Positions 10,928-22,279 of a stretch of 64,000 bases of DNA are shown here, one piece after another (position 1 is the first letter of the stretch; each line of letters begins with the position of its first letter). Under the pieces are notes generated by a model. The model saw only the letters and a list, made by a program, of their open reading frames with translations. It searched no databases and was not told the origin of the DNA. The DNA is taken from the NCBI RefSeq assembly GCF_001619985.1, contig NW_017264198.1:558001-622000 (forward strand). The letters run 5' to 3'. The DNA comes from Xylona heveae TC161 (Eukaryota > Ascomycota > Xylonomycetes > Xylonales > Xylonaceae). The translations under genes and the position numbers were made by a program.

Positions 10928-12210
10928 CAGGTTTTTGCGAAGACAATGCAGGCAGAGAAGAGTGAGCGTTGCGTTGCGCAGACTGCAGCTGCGACTGCGG
11001 ATTTTGTAGGTTTCTTTATCTTTGGTGTTTGAGGTTTTGGTGGATTGAGGTTTCGGTTATTGAGGTTTATTTCGGTGTATTGAGATTTCGCCGGATTGCG
11101 GGATGACGGCTGGACGGGTAGAGTTTAAAGGCGGGATGCAGGTGGATGATGTTGCTGTGGAGGGGCGCGGTTTGGTGGTGGGAGGAAGGGTTGCTGTTGA
11201 TGTCGCTGTTGCTGCTGTTGCTTTGCTTACATTGCCATTGCCATTGCCGATATATACCCAGCAGGCCAGGTTGCCAGCCCTTGAGCTGTTTCGGTTGCCC
11301 TGTTGCACTTTGTACAAGTTATAGTGCACGGCCAACTACATCAATGACAAGAGACCGGAACCATTTGCAACAGAAAATGGCTAGAAGATGTGATTTTCAG
11401 ACAGGCAACCTTATGAGATGGATGACTGGGCAAAGGGGGACCGATATATTCTCGCGAGGGAATTCAAAAACCTCAAGGTTTCCAAACTACGTACAATAGC
11501 TCCGTAAGAGCGACACTAAGTTATATCAATTGCCAGCCAGTGCCAGGTGGCTTAAGCCCGAGGTCTCTCGCCCCGTGCTGCATGCTCGCTAACTCGCGGG
11601 CCCTGGGCCACTAAACCATTCCATCGGGAGACTTTCAAGAGAGGACCATTCAGTCGCAAGAGACGTCAGGACTCAGGCGTGGCAATTCTTGCTTAGGACG
11701 CGCGGGATGACGGGATGACGGGATGACGGATAAAAGAGCAAACAATAGCCTGATGGCATTGAAAATACTTCAAAACAAAAATATTTGTTAGAGATTATGG
11801 CCCAGGCAGCTCAAGAAATAAGTTCTAAATTGAACTACTAGAGTGTTATACATATATTATATGCGTATATATGCAAGTCTATTAGGGTATTATCCATCTA
11901 CAAGTAACTAAGGTATGTATGCAATATCCAAACAATATATGCACCATCCAAACAATAAGACCTCCAGTAAGACCAAGGAGATCAACCTTGCCAAGGTATG
12001 TACAGGTCCATCTCTCGAAACTCCAGCTTTACCGTCCAAGACTGGAGAAAAAAAATGGGATGCAGGGAAGATGAGCAGAGGGGGAAAAAAAATTGATCCG
12101 ATTCACGCTCCAACTCCAGTTCTATGCCAGCCGAGTTATAAAAAAAGAAAAGAAAAAGGAAAATCTAGAAGGTTTGAAATAAAGGGAAAAGGTCAAGGTG
12201 AATGCCCAAC
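10928..12210. other. Intergenic region between regulator and MFS genes
   Basis: This 1.3 kb is the upstream region of the Zn2Cys6 regulator and the 3' flank of the MFS gene. It holds GCTGTTGCTGTTG and CCATTGCCATTGCC short repeats near 11190-11250, three perfect copies of GGGATGAC at 11704-11727, and a tRNA-like segment listed separately. No protein gene is supported. Confidence 0.65.
11551..11630 (-). ncRNA. tRNA-like segment with A-box, probably a relic
   Basis: Read on the minus strand from 11630, the sequence begins CTCCCGATGG and contains TGGTTTAGTGG, which fits the RNA polymerase III A-box (TRGYNNANNNG). CCCGA near the 5' end can pair with TCGGG about 60 nt later. There is no good B-box (GGTTCGANTCC) and no clear T-arm, so this is not a normal tRNA gene. 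It may be a decayed tRNA or a tRNA-derived SINE fragment. Confidence 0.2.
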
Positions 12211-14384
12211 TCAATGCGCCGGAAGCTCCTTCTCCGTGCCGTTTCCAGGACCAAGATTTTCCTCGTCATCTCCACTATAAGCGTATTTGGAGTATCGGCG
12301 AATGGCCGCGCCCTTGAAGTAAAAGACATAGGGAATCAAGCAGCAGCCGAGGGCGATGAATGCGAGAAGGGTACCAGCCCACTCGTATCCGAGACGGTGA
12401 TACATCTGAATAGTGAAAAGCACGACGCTGGCACCCCAGAAAGACCGAATGCACGTTTTCGCAGCAAGAGCAGAAGCAGCTTGGTGCTGATATGAGTCGA
12501 CTATGAGAGTCAAAGTTAGTCCCCAGTCTATTTGAGAAGAGGGAGAGAAAAAGAGGGTGACGAACCAAGATAGTTGTTGGCAGCATTGTAGAGGAAAATG
12601 AATCCAAAACCCACAGGCCATCCGCCCAAGCAAGGACCAACCCAGACGAGGCGCGGATATGAAGTCCAGGCAAAGATGAAGAGACCAATTGGGATGAACC
12701 AACACGAGATCATCATTGGAATTAACCGCACCTCGGCAGGAGGCTTGCCGTCGTATTTGGCTGCGACCTTGAGGTAATGCTTGTTTACAAAAGGCGCGCA
12801 CATGGCAGCCATGACCACGCCGACAGCAATCGGAATGAACATGAGACCAGTGATGCCAGCAGAGTAGCCTTTGCCTTCTTGATATACAACGGGAAAACTG
12901 CGAAGCCGATTAGTCAGAAAGCAAGTCAAATGTTCAGCAATATAAAAAAGGACTTACGCAACGAAGAACATGTAGAGTAGCCCATACAGGACAGACATGT
13001 AGAGCGAGATGAAGAACACAATCAGCTCCGTGAAGAGGAGCTGGAAGGGTCGAAGCAAGAACAAGCGGAGCCGCTCGGCCATAGGCCGCAGGTCCAGATC
13101 TTGCTCAGTAACGTAGCGACTGTTGCCCGTTTGTTTCCGAAGCTTCTTCGCTCGTCGGGCAAGCAAAGTCGGTGCATAGGTTTCGGGCACGGTAAAAGTA
13201 ATGAGAACAAACGCAACGGCGGAGAGAATCAACTGAAGCCAGTAAAGCCATCTCCAGCCGGCCGCATCGGATAGGAAACCACCAACAAGGGGGCCAACAG
13301 CAGGACCTGGGCAAAGGGTTAATCATCATTGTCTCCCATACGCGACATTCGGAAAAAAGAACTTACCAATAAAAGGAGCGGCACTGAAGGCGGCCATGGG
13401 AACGCCGCGTTCTTCCGTTTTCCAGAGATCTGCGAGAGTTCCGCCCACAAGAGTCATTGGCGCGCTAAAAGCAATACCGTCGATTGCACGAGCAACGAGA
13501 AGGGTACCAATATTCTTCGCCACAGCGCCAGGAATAATGAAGAGAACTGCGATGAAGAGCGTGGTGGCGTAGATTACTTGCCGGCCAAGAATCTCGCTCA
13601 GTGGTGCAAAAGCCATGGGACCTAAAATGATCATGTGTCGATTAGAAAGACTTATTCCGAAACGTAGCTCTCGAAATGCTGTAACATACCGACACCAAAT
13701 CCGATAACGAAGAGAGTAATTGTCAACAGAGCAACTTCGTCAGAAACGTGGAAAGTCCTTGCAACGCCCTCAGTGTCGGCCGTGACGATGGCGCTGTTCA
13801 TAGCGACCACGAAACAGGTAAAGGCGACAACCATCGTGCACCACCACTTGTAGCCCTTGGACCAGTTCTTGGGGTTCTCCGGATCGCCAATGGTAAAGGT
13901 GACAAGTTCGTAATCCTCATCTTTTCCGGTCTTCTGGGATTTGATACTCTTGAGGATTTCTCCTGCGGCTGTTTCTTCCGTATATTCCTCGAGATTTGCG
14001 TCATTGCTCAAGATTCGACTGGGCAGATTGACCAGGTCCAATTCATCTAGGCCGTTCTGCCGGGCTGTTTGGTTGGTCCGTACCGTCCGCAGAGAGCGGC
14101 GGCTCTGAGTAGATTCGAGTGCATAGCCTTCATGCTGGTTCCTGTCTACTGTCCCCGGGGATGCGGCGGGTGGGTTTTGTGAATCTATTGGGGCCGCACC
14201 CTCCTTGGTATGAGCCCTTTCAGGTGACATTGGCGATGTTAATTTATCTTCCGGGCTGAAGTGAGAGTGTCAGCAAATGAACAAAACATATTGAAACATC
14301 TGCTTCAACTGAGGAAAAAAAAGCATACCTTGGAGTTTGTTGTCCGGCAAGTGTTGTACTCGAGCTTGATCTCGTTGAAGCCAT
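12211..14384 (-). CDS. MFS multidrug/polyamine-type transporter (DHA1)
   Basis: Six exons (14329-14384, 13690-14255, 13367-13621, 12958-13306, 12566-12897, 12211-12500) encode about 615 residues. A drug:H+ antiporter-1 type carrier of the plasma membrane is indicated by the soluble N-terminus ending [12 protein letters not shown], the loop 2-3 motif [15 protein letters not shown] (G-x-L-S-E-x-x-GR class), the TM5 motif PAVGPLVGG, and 12 predicted membrane segments. The closest known relatives are fungal polyamine and multidrug exporters; the substrate cannot be read from sequence. The true start is [10 protein letters not shown] at 14384: a 73 bp intron splits the 18-codon first exon from [16 protein letters not shown], so an internal Met at 14230 should not be taken as the start. 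All introns keep phase and have CTAAC/CTAAT-like branch sites. It neighbours a Zn2Cys6 regulator on the same strand. Confidence 0.93.
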
Positions 14385-15453
14385 CAGAAATGGTTCTATG
14401 TTTCTGTGTTGGAACAGACCTCTACGACGGAGGTAGCTGAAGTTGTGTTTACAATAGCTGTTTTATGGAACGTTCAAATATATTCTCTGCTTTGGCTGGG
14501 ATAATAATTATTTTCCCCTTTTCAAATTAATGGAGGCAGCGAGGTGTTTTGACAGAAGCATATTTTGAAAGAACCCATCCCAATGGGGGGCATGGAGGTA
14601 ACTATATATTGAACCCATCTTGAAAACAGATGATCAAGATCGGGTAAGTATGCCGTTGACTCGAGGCCTAATGAAAGCCCAAAGAAGAAGAAAAATCTCT
14701 TGAATCGGAATCTGAGCAGCTCTGCATGCAACCATGATTGCATGTTATGATGCCAAAACGGAGATTTCTCGGGATAGGGGAGTCGAATTCCGGCCCAGAA
14801 CTTATGCCGAGAGTGTGTATTTAACTGATTTTGGATTCGATTTTCTGCTGATCCAATGACCGTTTTTTGATTTGGGGCGATAAGATAAGCGCTGGAAAAA
14901 GTCAGTGCATCATCCCCCTCGGAGACTTGTCGGACGAAAAGGCGTTGTGGCGAGACTGTACTATCCTGATACCTTCACCCCCGAGCTTTTTCATGTGAAA
15001 TCTAAAGTCGCTTCCAAGTTTTCCCAGGATTCGGTTCGCATTGATCTCGGCGTGGGCTGGCGGGCCAGGCGGGGCAACAGTGCAACACATGGCGATCCAG
15101 CCTTGGCGTCCTCGGTCTGTGCGTTTTCCTCTTCCGGTTCCAAACGCCACCATGCCACTCGGACTTTACTCGGGATGTCATACACAAAGGTACCACAGCT
15201 AGAAATGCCTGGAGCGTAGGAACATGCAGACACAGCTTTGACATGGTGAAGCATGACATTATCAGTAATACAGGTACTCGGGTCAAGGGAAGCTTTCCGG
15301 GTCCAAGCAAGGGGACAAGGGGATTAAAGGGGGTGGCACGCTGCACGTCAACCGGGATTGGGCGACTTTTTGCCAGACACAAGATAGTTATCAGCCCTTT
15401 TTCAAACGGCAGCGTCGAACAAATGATTACTACTAGTCTTTGCCGTCTCGACA

Positions 15454-15490
<37 letters not shown>

Positions 15491-16113
15491 GGTCATCGGA
15501 GACAAGCCGAAACACCCGCAATGATTGGCTGGTACTCGTACTGTAATTCTTGACAGGCGTAAGAAGGCTTACCAAAGAGAGAAGACGTGTCATAACGCGT
15601 ACTGTACTAGCGCTAAGGATCCATACTCCCTAAGGACCAATCTGCCCTCTGCTTTGTCTGACTCTTTCTCCACGTCATTGCTCTTCCCTCCTTTCGCCGT
15701 TTTGTCGACTTCTGCGTAGCTTCGCCGTGATAGTGAAGAGTCATATTACCCGTGGACATAGCAAGGAGCATAAACTTGGGCCGATGCATATATGCATTCT
15801 GTAATGTGCTAAGTATATTTCCAGAACCCAGAACCCAGAACGCACTATTGTACAAGTTGCCAATTGGGGCAGGGACGGGACAAGGTCCGCACGTCCTTTG
15901 AAAAGAAAATAAAACTAAAAATGTACCGAAGCTGACGCTAACGCCGGGTTGATGAGGACCCATTCATCCCGCTTGCTCCAGTTTGCTCCTATAATGATGC
16001 CCGAACAATAACAGAAGAAGAAAACACAAATGGAAATTTCAAAGACAAACCCGATCCTCAAGCAGCTCATGAAACCCCGTTTTTCTTTGAGAATCTCAAA
16101 TGATGATGCGCTA
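14385..16113. other. Intergenic region, MFS upstream / MOT1 downstream
   Basis: About 1.7 kb without a supported gene. It contains an uninterrupted CAT/ATC trinucleotide run at 15454-15490 (about 12 units). The first several hundred bases (14385-14900) are the presumptive promoter of the MFS gene. No other structure stood out. Confidence 0.6.
15454..15490. repeat. (CAT)n microsatellite
   Basis: Twelve uninterrupted CAT/ATC units in noncoding DNA. On the other strand it would read ATG/GAT and gives an Asp run in a spurious frame. Confidence 0.95.
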
Positions 16114-19100
16114 TCAAGCCTTCATACTGGCCAGGAACGAATCCAGGTTGTACTCTTCCTCGTACTGTTTATCGTCCCAAAGCTCGCCGAGATCATCAAG
16201 AAGGCCCTTTTTGCCCTTTTCGCGAACCTCACCAGTAGCATCGACCATGTCTTCCTCGTTGCCCACGTCACTCGGGTTTTGAATCCCGTCGGCTGTTTCA
16301 CCAAGACTGAAAAGGTCGAGGATCTCGCCCGTCTCCATTGTACCGAGGCCGGCGTTTTGTTGATTGACCACCGTCGAGGCAACATCGATCTTGAACCGTT
16401 GAAGGCTAGACAGTTGGTCAGCATATACTACATAAGAGAATAGATGAATACAACGGGGAGAAAAGTCAAACTTACCTCATGATCTTTTCCTCAAGTGTAC
16501 CCCGAGTGATCAACCGATAAACATTGACAACCTTCTTCTGTCCGATTCGATGGGCACGGTCCATGGCCTGCATATCCTTTTGAGGATTCCAGTCGTGTTC
16601 CACGAATATGACGGTATCGGCCCCCGTCAAGTTCAAACCGAGACCTCCGACACTTGTCGTTAGGAGAAGAACGTCGTAACTAGGGTCTGTATTGAATTGG
16701 TTCACGATGCTTTGTCGACGATTCGCCTCAACGCTACCGTCTAGGCGCAGAAATTGCACAGAGGGAAGCAATTTGCGGAGAACGTCATTTTGGACAATGT
16801 CGAGCATCTCCTTCATTTGACAGAAAATAAGTGCGCGGTGAGGGCTAACATAACTGGCTTCGGTCGTCAGGTCTCCTTCCGCCGAGGGATTGGCGCCAAT
16901 GCCACAGTCAACGAGAAGGTCTCGCAACGCGGTAAGTTTCGGAGCATGTGCCGTGTCCCGAAGGTTTGTATTCCGCATAGCGAGTTGTTTCTGTACTTGG
17001 TCATACTGCTTATGGCCTTCCTTCATCACGAGCGCCGGTGAGTTGCACAGCTTGCGCATGTATTGCAATGCCTGGAATATGTGTTGCTTCGACTCCTTAT
17101 CGCCACTAGCCGCTTTTTCGGCAAGAGATTTTCCTTCCTTTTTGGTAAAGTCCTCAAAGAGCTTTCTTTGAAGATCGCTCAAGTCACAGTAGTAATTCTG
17201 AATGATCTTCGGTGGCAGATCATCAAGCACTTCTTCCTTAAGTCTGCGCAAAAGGAACGGCAGAACTTGCTTGTGGAGGGCTTCGATAGCGAGAGCGCCA
17301 GCCTCTTGCTCCTTGGAGGAAGATTTGCTGAAGCGGCTCGCTGCAATGGGCTTCGCAAACCTGTCAAGGAAAACCTTTTCCGTACCCAGGAATCCAGGCA
17401 TCAAGAAATCAAAGAGCGACCAAAGTTCCAGCACATTGTTTTGAATAGGGGTACCCGAGAGGATGAGACGATGGTTGCTGATAAGCCGCTTGACCGCTAA
17501 TGTCACCTTGGCCTTTGGGTTTTTGATGAGGTGACCTTCGTCCAGAACGCAGTAGTTCCAGTTGATGGGAGCAAGGACATCAATGTCATTACGACAAATA
17601 TCATATGAAGTAATGACGACATCGGCGTGAGCCAACTGTGACCGAAAGCGGCTGCGATCTGCCGGAGGTCCTACATAAGGAACAAAGGATAGAAAGGGGG
17701 CGTATGTCTTGATCTCTTGTTGCCAATGCCCGGAGAGCGTCGGGGGGCAAACGATAAGTGATGGTAACCGTCGAACATCAGATGCCTGTGTTTTGTTAAA
17801 CTCCTCGGCGCGCATATGGTGATCGCTGGCGACCATGCAAAGCGTCTGCAGAGTTTTTCCAAGACCCATATCATCACAAAGAACGCCGTGGAGATGATAG
17901 CGGTTGAGGAAGGCCAACCAATTGACACCCTCTTGTTGATATGAGCGAAGCTCGGCTTTGATAGCTACCGGTATTTCAAAAGGCTCCACTTTGCGAGGGT
18001 CAAGCATCTGGGCAATGAACTTTCTCTCTCGCTCTCTACCTTTGAGCAGTTGCTCTGGCAGTCCCGGTGGGTCCGGAATACCAGCTTCTAGAGGTACCAA
18101 TTTCACTAGAGTAGCAAAACTCGTGGTCGCAAGAAGTCGGATATCAGTATCAGAATCGCTCATACGACCAAGAACAGGGACAATCAAGAAAATGACGTAG
18201 GGAAGAATGTTATCTTCCATTACGTGAATTAGATGATAGATGCATTCAATAGCTCCCTGGCGCCATCGAATCTCGTGCGCGTTGTTAATGGAAGGTAGTA
18301 CTTTCTCCACGAGAGTCGTCATCGCCTGGACGGTAATGACACTGCACACGGTGGCGAAACATTTGGCTGCGGCATATCGAAGGACCGAGAGGTCCGATTG
18401 CATACCCTTGATGACCAACGGTAGGAGCTCGAGAATGAAGGGGTGGAGACCGGCGTCGAACTTGGGTACTAATGCTCGGATAGTGGAGAGGCCATCGACG
18501 ACCTCTTGGCCTAGAGTACTATCAGGATTCCTGATATCCGCTGGGAGATTTTCAGAGAACGCAGTCCTAAGAGGACTCTCGATCAAGCTCTTGAGGGCCG
18601 GAACCCTCTCGAAAAGTTCGGCTTTGAATATACCAGACAGCTGTTCGAGCGCTTCCTTGGCGCCACGTCGCATGATCCTGGCTTCTCTGGCTTCTCTCTC
18701 AAACTTGGCAGCATCGGGATGATCTCGTCGGTCTTCCTCCTTCCGTAGTGACAGAATCGCATTCTCCAGGTGGGCGTTTGGATGGAATTCGGGTGTCTCC
18801 GAAGTATCCACACAGCAGAATTTGACGAGATTGGAGACGACCTTGTCAACTGGCCCGCGTCGCCCCGAGGTGGCGTACTGCTCCATCATAGAGGCAACAG
18901 CATTTGCCGATCGCGTCTGAAGCTCAATGTTTTCTTCCTTCTTGATGCTATCCATGACACCCTTGATCAACTGACTAGGCTTCTTCGGGATAACCTTGTA
19001 GGAGATTATAGCACTAGCTGCGGCGGCTCTGATACGCATGTCCCTGACTTCCTTCATTGACTTGGCCTCCTCGATGGCGGTGATGGCGTTCTGTCGAGCA

Positions 19101-22100
19101 TCGTTGAGTGCCTGGAGGCAAGTGACACGCTGGGCTGGCGTCAACAGCTTCTTCAGCCTATCGAAATCTTGATCCACAATTTTCTCCGCGTTAGCGATCG
19201 AGAAGGCGTCAGGGCCAGCATCGGGATCACCCTGGACGACAACTGCGATTGAAGGTATCTTTGAGCCCGAAATCCTTCCAACTTCTCTAAACGTGTTCAA
19301 CAAGGAATGACACTGTGCCCGGGCGACTTGCGTGTAGCTGACCAGATCTCCATACGTCGGTGGCCGCTCGCCTTCCACCAATGGCTGCAGGGTTTGACTG
19401 ATGGTTTCCACAGGGTTTTGGCCTGGCGAGCCAAAGTCATTGCACAGCCGAGCATATTCCTCGAGGATCATCGCGGTAGTGAGCTGTGTCGTAGAGTAAA
19501 GTGATTGCAAGTGAGGTAGCAGCCTTGGTCCGAAAACTTCAAGGCACGTGTCACTGGGCCACAGACTCATTGCTTTTCCGAGCGCTTGGGCGGCGTATAT
19601 TTTTGATCTGATCAAGACGTCGGCGCCCACCAGATCGACATCGCCTTGAATCATGGCACCATCGATATTGTGCGCGGTTGGGGGCGGTTCTTCTTTCTTT
19701 TCTGATTTGCGCCTCCTCTTGGACGCTGGCTCGGTTCCATTTGTCGGTGACGGTTTCCGAGCTGTAACGCTCGGAGGCGCGTACGGCTGGCCAGATGGAC
19801 GCATAAAGAGCGATGGTTCCATAGGAATGGGATGACGGGAGACACCGATAGGATGCAACGTCAATGTGACCAACGGATCGAGGTGCGGTCTAAACTCAGC
19901 GGCGAATCGAACGTGGCCTTGTTCTGAGAGGATTCTGGCCAAGGCAATCCAGACTTGCAAAGAGGATCTCAAGACTCCTTCGTTCTTTTCGACCAGCAAG
20001 TTCTGGAACATTAAGCGTAGGATTTTACCATCCACCCATTCTTTCGTCCCGCTGCCCTCAATGTCGACAAACGTGAGGAGCGCGCGAAGAACAGCAGAGC
20101 GGACGCTAGTAATTGTATGGCGAAGGAAAGGATAGAGCCGTGGCACCAGCAAAGCGAATGAATGCTCAGGATTATTGGCGGCATTCCGCTTCATCGCGTC
20201 GAGAACTTGAGGGAAGCTACAGAGCTTGGCAAGAAGATCCATGACCGAGCCAGTACTTGCGCTCAGGTCATCGGTGAGGTCGGAAAAGCAGTCCCAGACG
20301 ATGTCAATCACCTTGTCTAGCGCAGCCGGTCGAAGAGTGACTAGTTCTTGAACGATAGGTATGAGAGTCGCAGCACTGACCGATCGGACGTCGTCATCGA
20401 AATTTCCTAAACCTTTCAACACTGCGCGAATAACACCATCGATGAGCTCATTGTCCTTGAGGAGGAGATCGTTTCGCACAGCAACAAGGTATCTAAGTCC
20501 GGTCATTCCGCCGTGGCAGACTTCCCAAATCGGAAAGCTCAGGCCGAGATCATCCTGCATCACCATCCTATAGAGGATGCGATACACAGCGTTGACGGAA
20601 CCATCCGGCAGATGCTTGAGAAGCGCACCGAGTGTCTGACCAACTGTCTCACGTATCGGAGCTACTACATTGTCAGAGATATAGTCGCCGAATCGATCGA
20701 GCATCAGCACGCAGCAGAGGCGGCAAGCGAGGTCGTCGAGCCATGCTCGATTCAATAGGTCGTTCAATGCTCGACTCTTGCCATGTTCACGTCCAGCGCC
20801 AGCGCCGTGGACGCGAACGACTTCGCGTATCCCCATGGCAGCACCATGGCGGATTTCCCAGTTGTGATCAAACAAATCTACCATCAAAACCTCGCAGAGC
20901 CTTTCAAACGGCCATTGGAGCCCTTCTTCTTCGACATCGGCTTGCAAAGCGGACTTTTCGGGAACTGCCGCGCCTTTAAACTCGGAGACCACCTTGGTAT
21001 CATCATCTCCTCCCTGTCGACCTATCGAGAAGTAGTCGACCGGTGCGGTGTCTTCTTCCTTTTTGACTTCGGACTCTTCTCGTTTGATGCCGGCTCGAAT
21101 GGCGTACGGTTCAGGAGCAGATGGTGTCTGTGGAACATCCGTGCTCGACCGTCGCACAGCGAGGTCAACAACCCGGACCTTGTTCGCATTATTCTTGGCA
21201 TTGAGCTTATTCTTCCGCTTCAACTGATTTAATTGCCGCTTGCTGAGCCCCGATTCGTCGATGGGCGTCTGTACTGTGGGATCATGAGGAGTCATGGCGG
21301 CAGGTGTCTGTGGACCGCCATTTGAGTGGCTCGTGTCTAGACGAGGAACGCTGGGCGGTTGGGCAAAAGTAGGCTGATAGGTAGCGGCGAAATCCTTGTC
21401 CGAGACGATATCCTCTTCAATATATTCGCCACCTAATCCAAGACGGGCGGTGAGGCTCTTCTTCTGGAGCGCCAACCTGGCGGCAGGATCGAGGGCGGCC
21501 AGTGAATAGTCGTATTCCTTGCCTGCGCTGCCAAGCAACTTCTTGCCATACTTAAGGATAGATTGAATATCGAGATCCTCGAGTCGAAGCTGGTCCTCGG
21601 AAGCGGGAAGCGCAGCCCCTGGAAGTTCCAATTTCGAAGCAGGTTCAACCTCGGATTTCACAAGAGTCTCGTCTTTCACGGGCGCCTCGTCGGCATTGGG
21701 GTCAAATTTCTCGGCGTGCTCGACGATGCCACCAATAGCCTTGGCAGCCGCAATTCGGGTGTCCCATGACTTTGATCGCAGGTACGGGACCACTTTTGTC
21801 AAGAGATTGAACAATTCATCTGGATGCTGCTTTTGAACATCGGCCAATTGCTGCGCTGCGGTGTTGCGGATAAGCTGGGTACTCCCAGTCTCGAGGAGAC
21901 TGAACTACGGTCAGCAAAAGACACATCTAGGCCACTTCCCTTGGTTCTAGTCGACTAGATCATGAGAGCGCAGCTCTGATTTCCTTGGGGAGGAGTAAAG
22001 AGGGAAAGCTTGGGTCTTACGTTACAAGTCTATCTAATCTATAGTCACGTGGTAAGTTAGCAAGGATGTTTGGATTTCCATCACACGTGTGATATATAAA

Positions 22101-22279
22101 TAAGGGACAACAGATTGACGGGAGTGCCCTTTTGGGTAATTTGAAGGAAGTTGTATAAGGGTGAGATAAAAAAAATTCAGGATGAGTACATAACAATGAC
22201 CGTGAAGGTCAGAAAGGAATCAAGATGTTTTGATACAAAGGAGGAAATGGAAAGGTCAGGACACTTACCTTGAAGTCAT
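16114..22279 (-). CDS. MOT1: MOT1/BTAF1, TBP-removing SNF2-family ATPase
   Basis: Four exons (22269-22279, 22021-22038, 16476-21899, 16114-16405) encode about 1,914 residues, the usual Mot1 length. It uses ATP to strip TATA-binding protein from DNA and so redistributes TBP between promoters. The N-terminal two thirds are HEAT repeats that grip TBP (RSKSWDTRIAAAKAIG, NWEIRHGAAMGIREVV and similar). The SNF2 motor begins near residue 1330: motif I DDMGLGKT at about 1348, the Mot1-type DEGH box at about 1460, and DRAHRIGQ near 1793. The C-terminus (LQRFKIDVASTVVNQQN, then an acidic bridge and DSFLASMKA) is the family's last segment. The start MTSRLDRLVTLLETGSTQLIRNTA is assembled from an 11-nt and an 18-nt exon; the residues match the Mot1 N-terminus. 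Introns 1 (230 bp) and 2 (121 bp) are long for this window. Confidence 0.97.

Noticed and set aside
7945-14384. A secondary-metabolite gene cluster
   Set aside because: Only a regulator and a transporter are present; no synthase, oxidase or transferase lies within the window near them.
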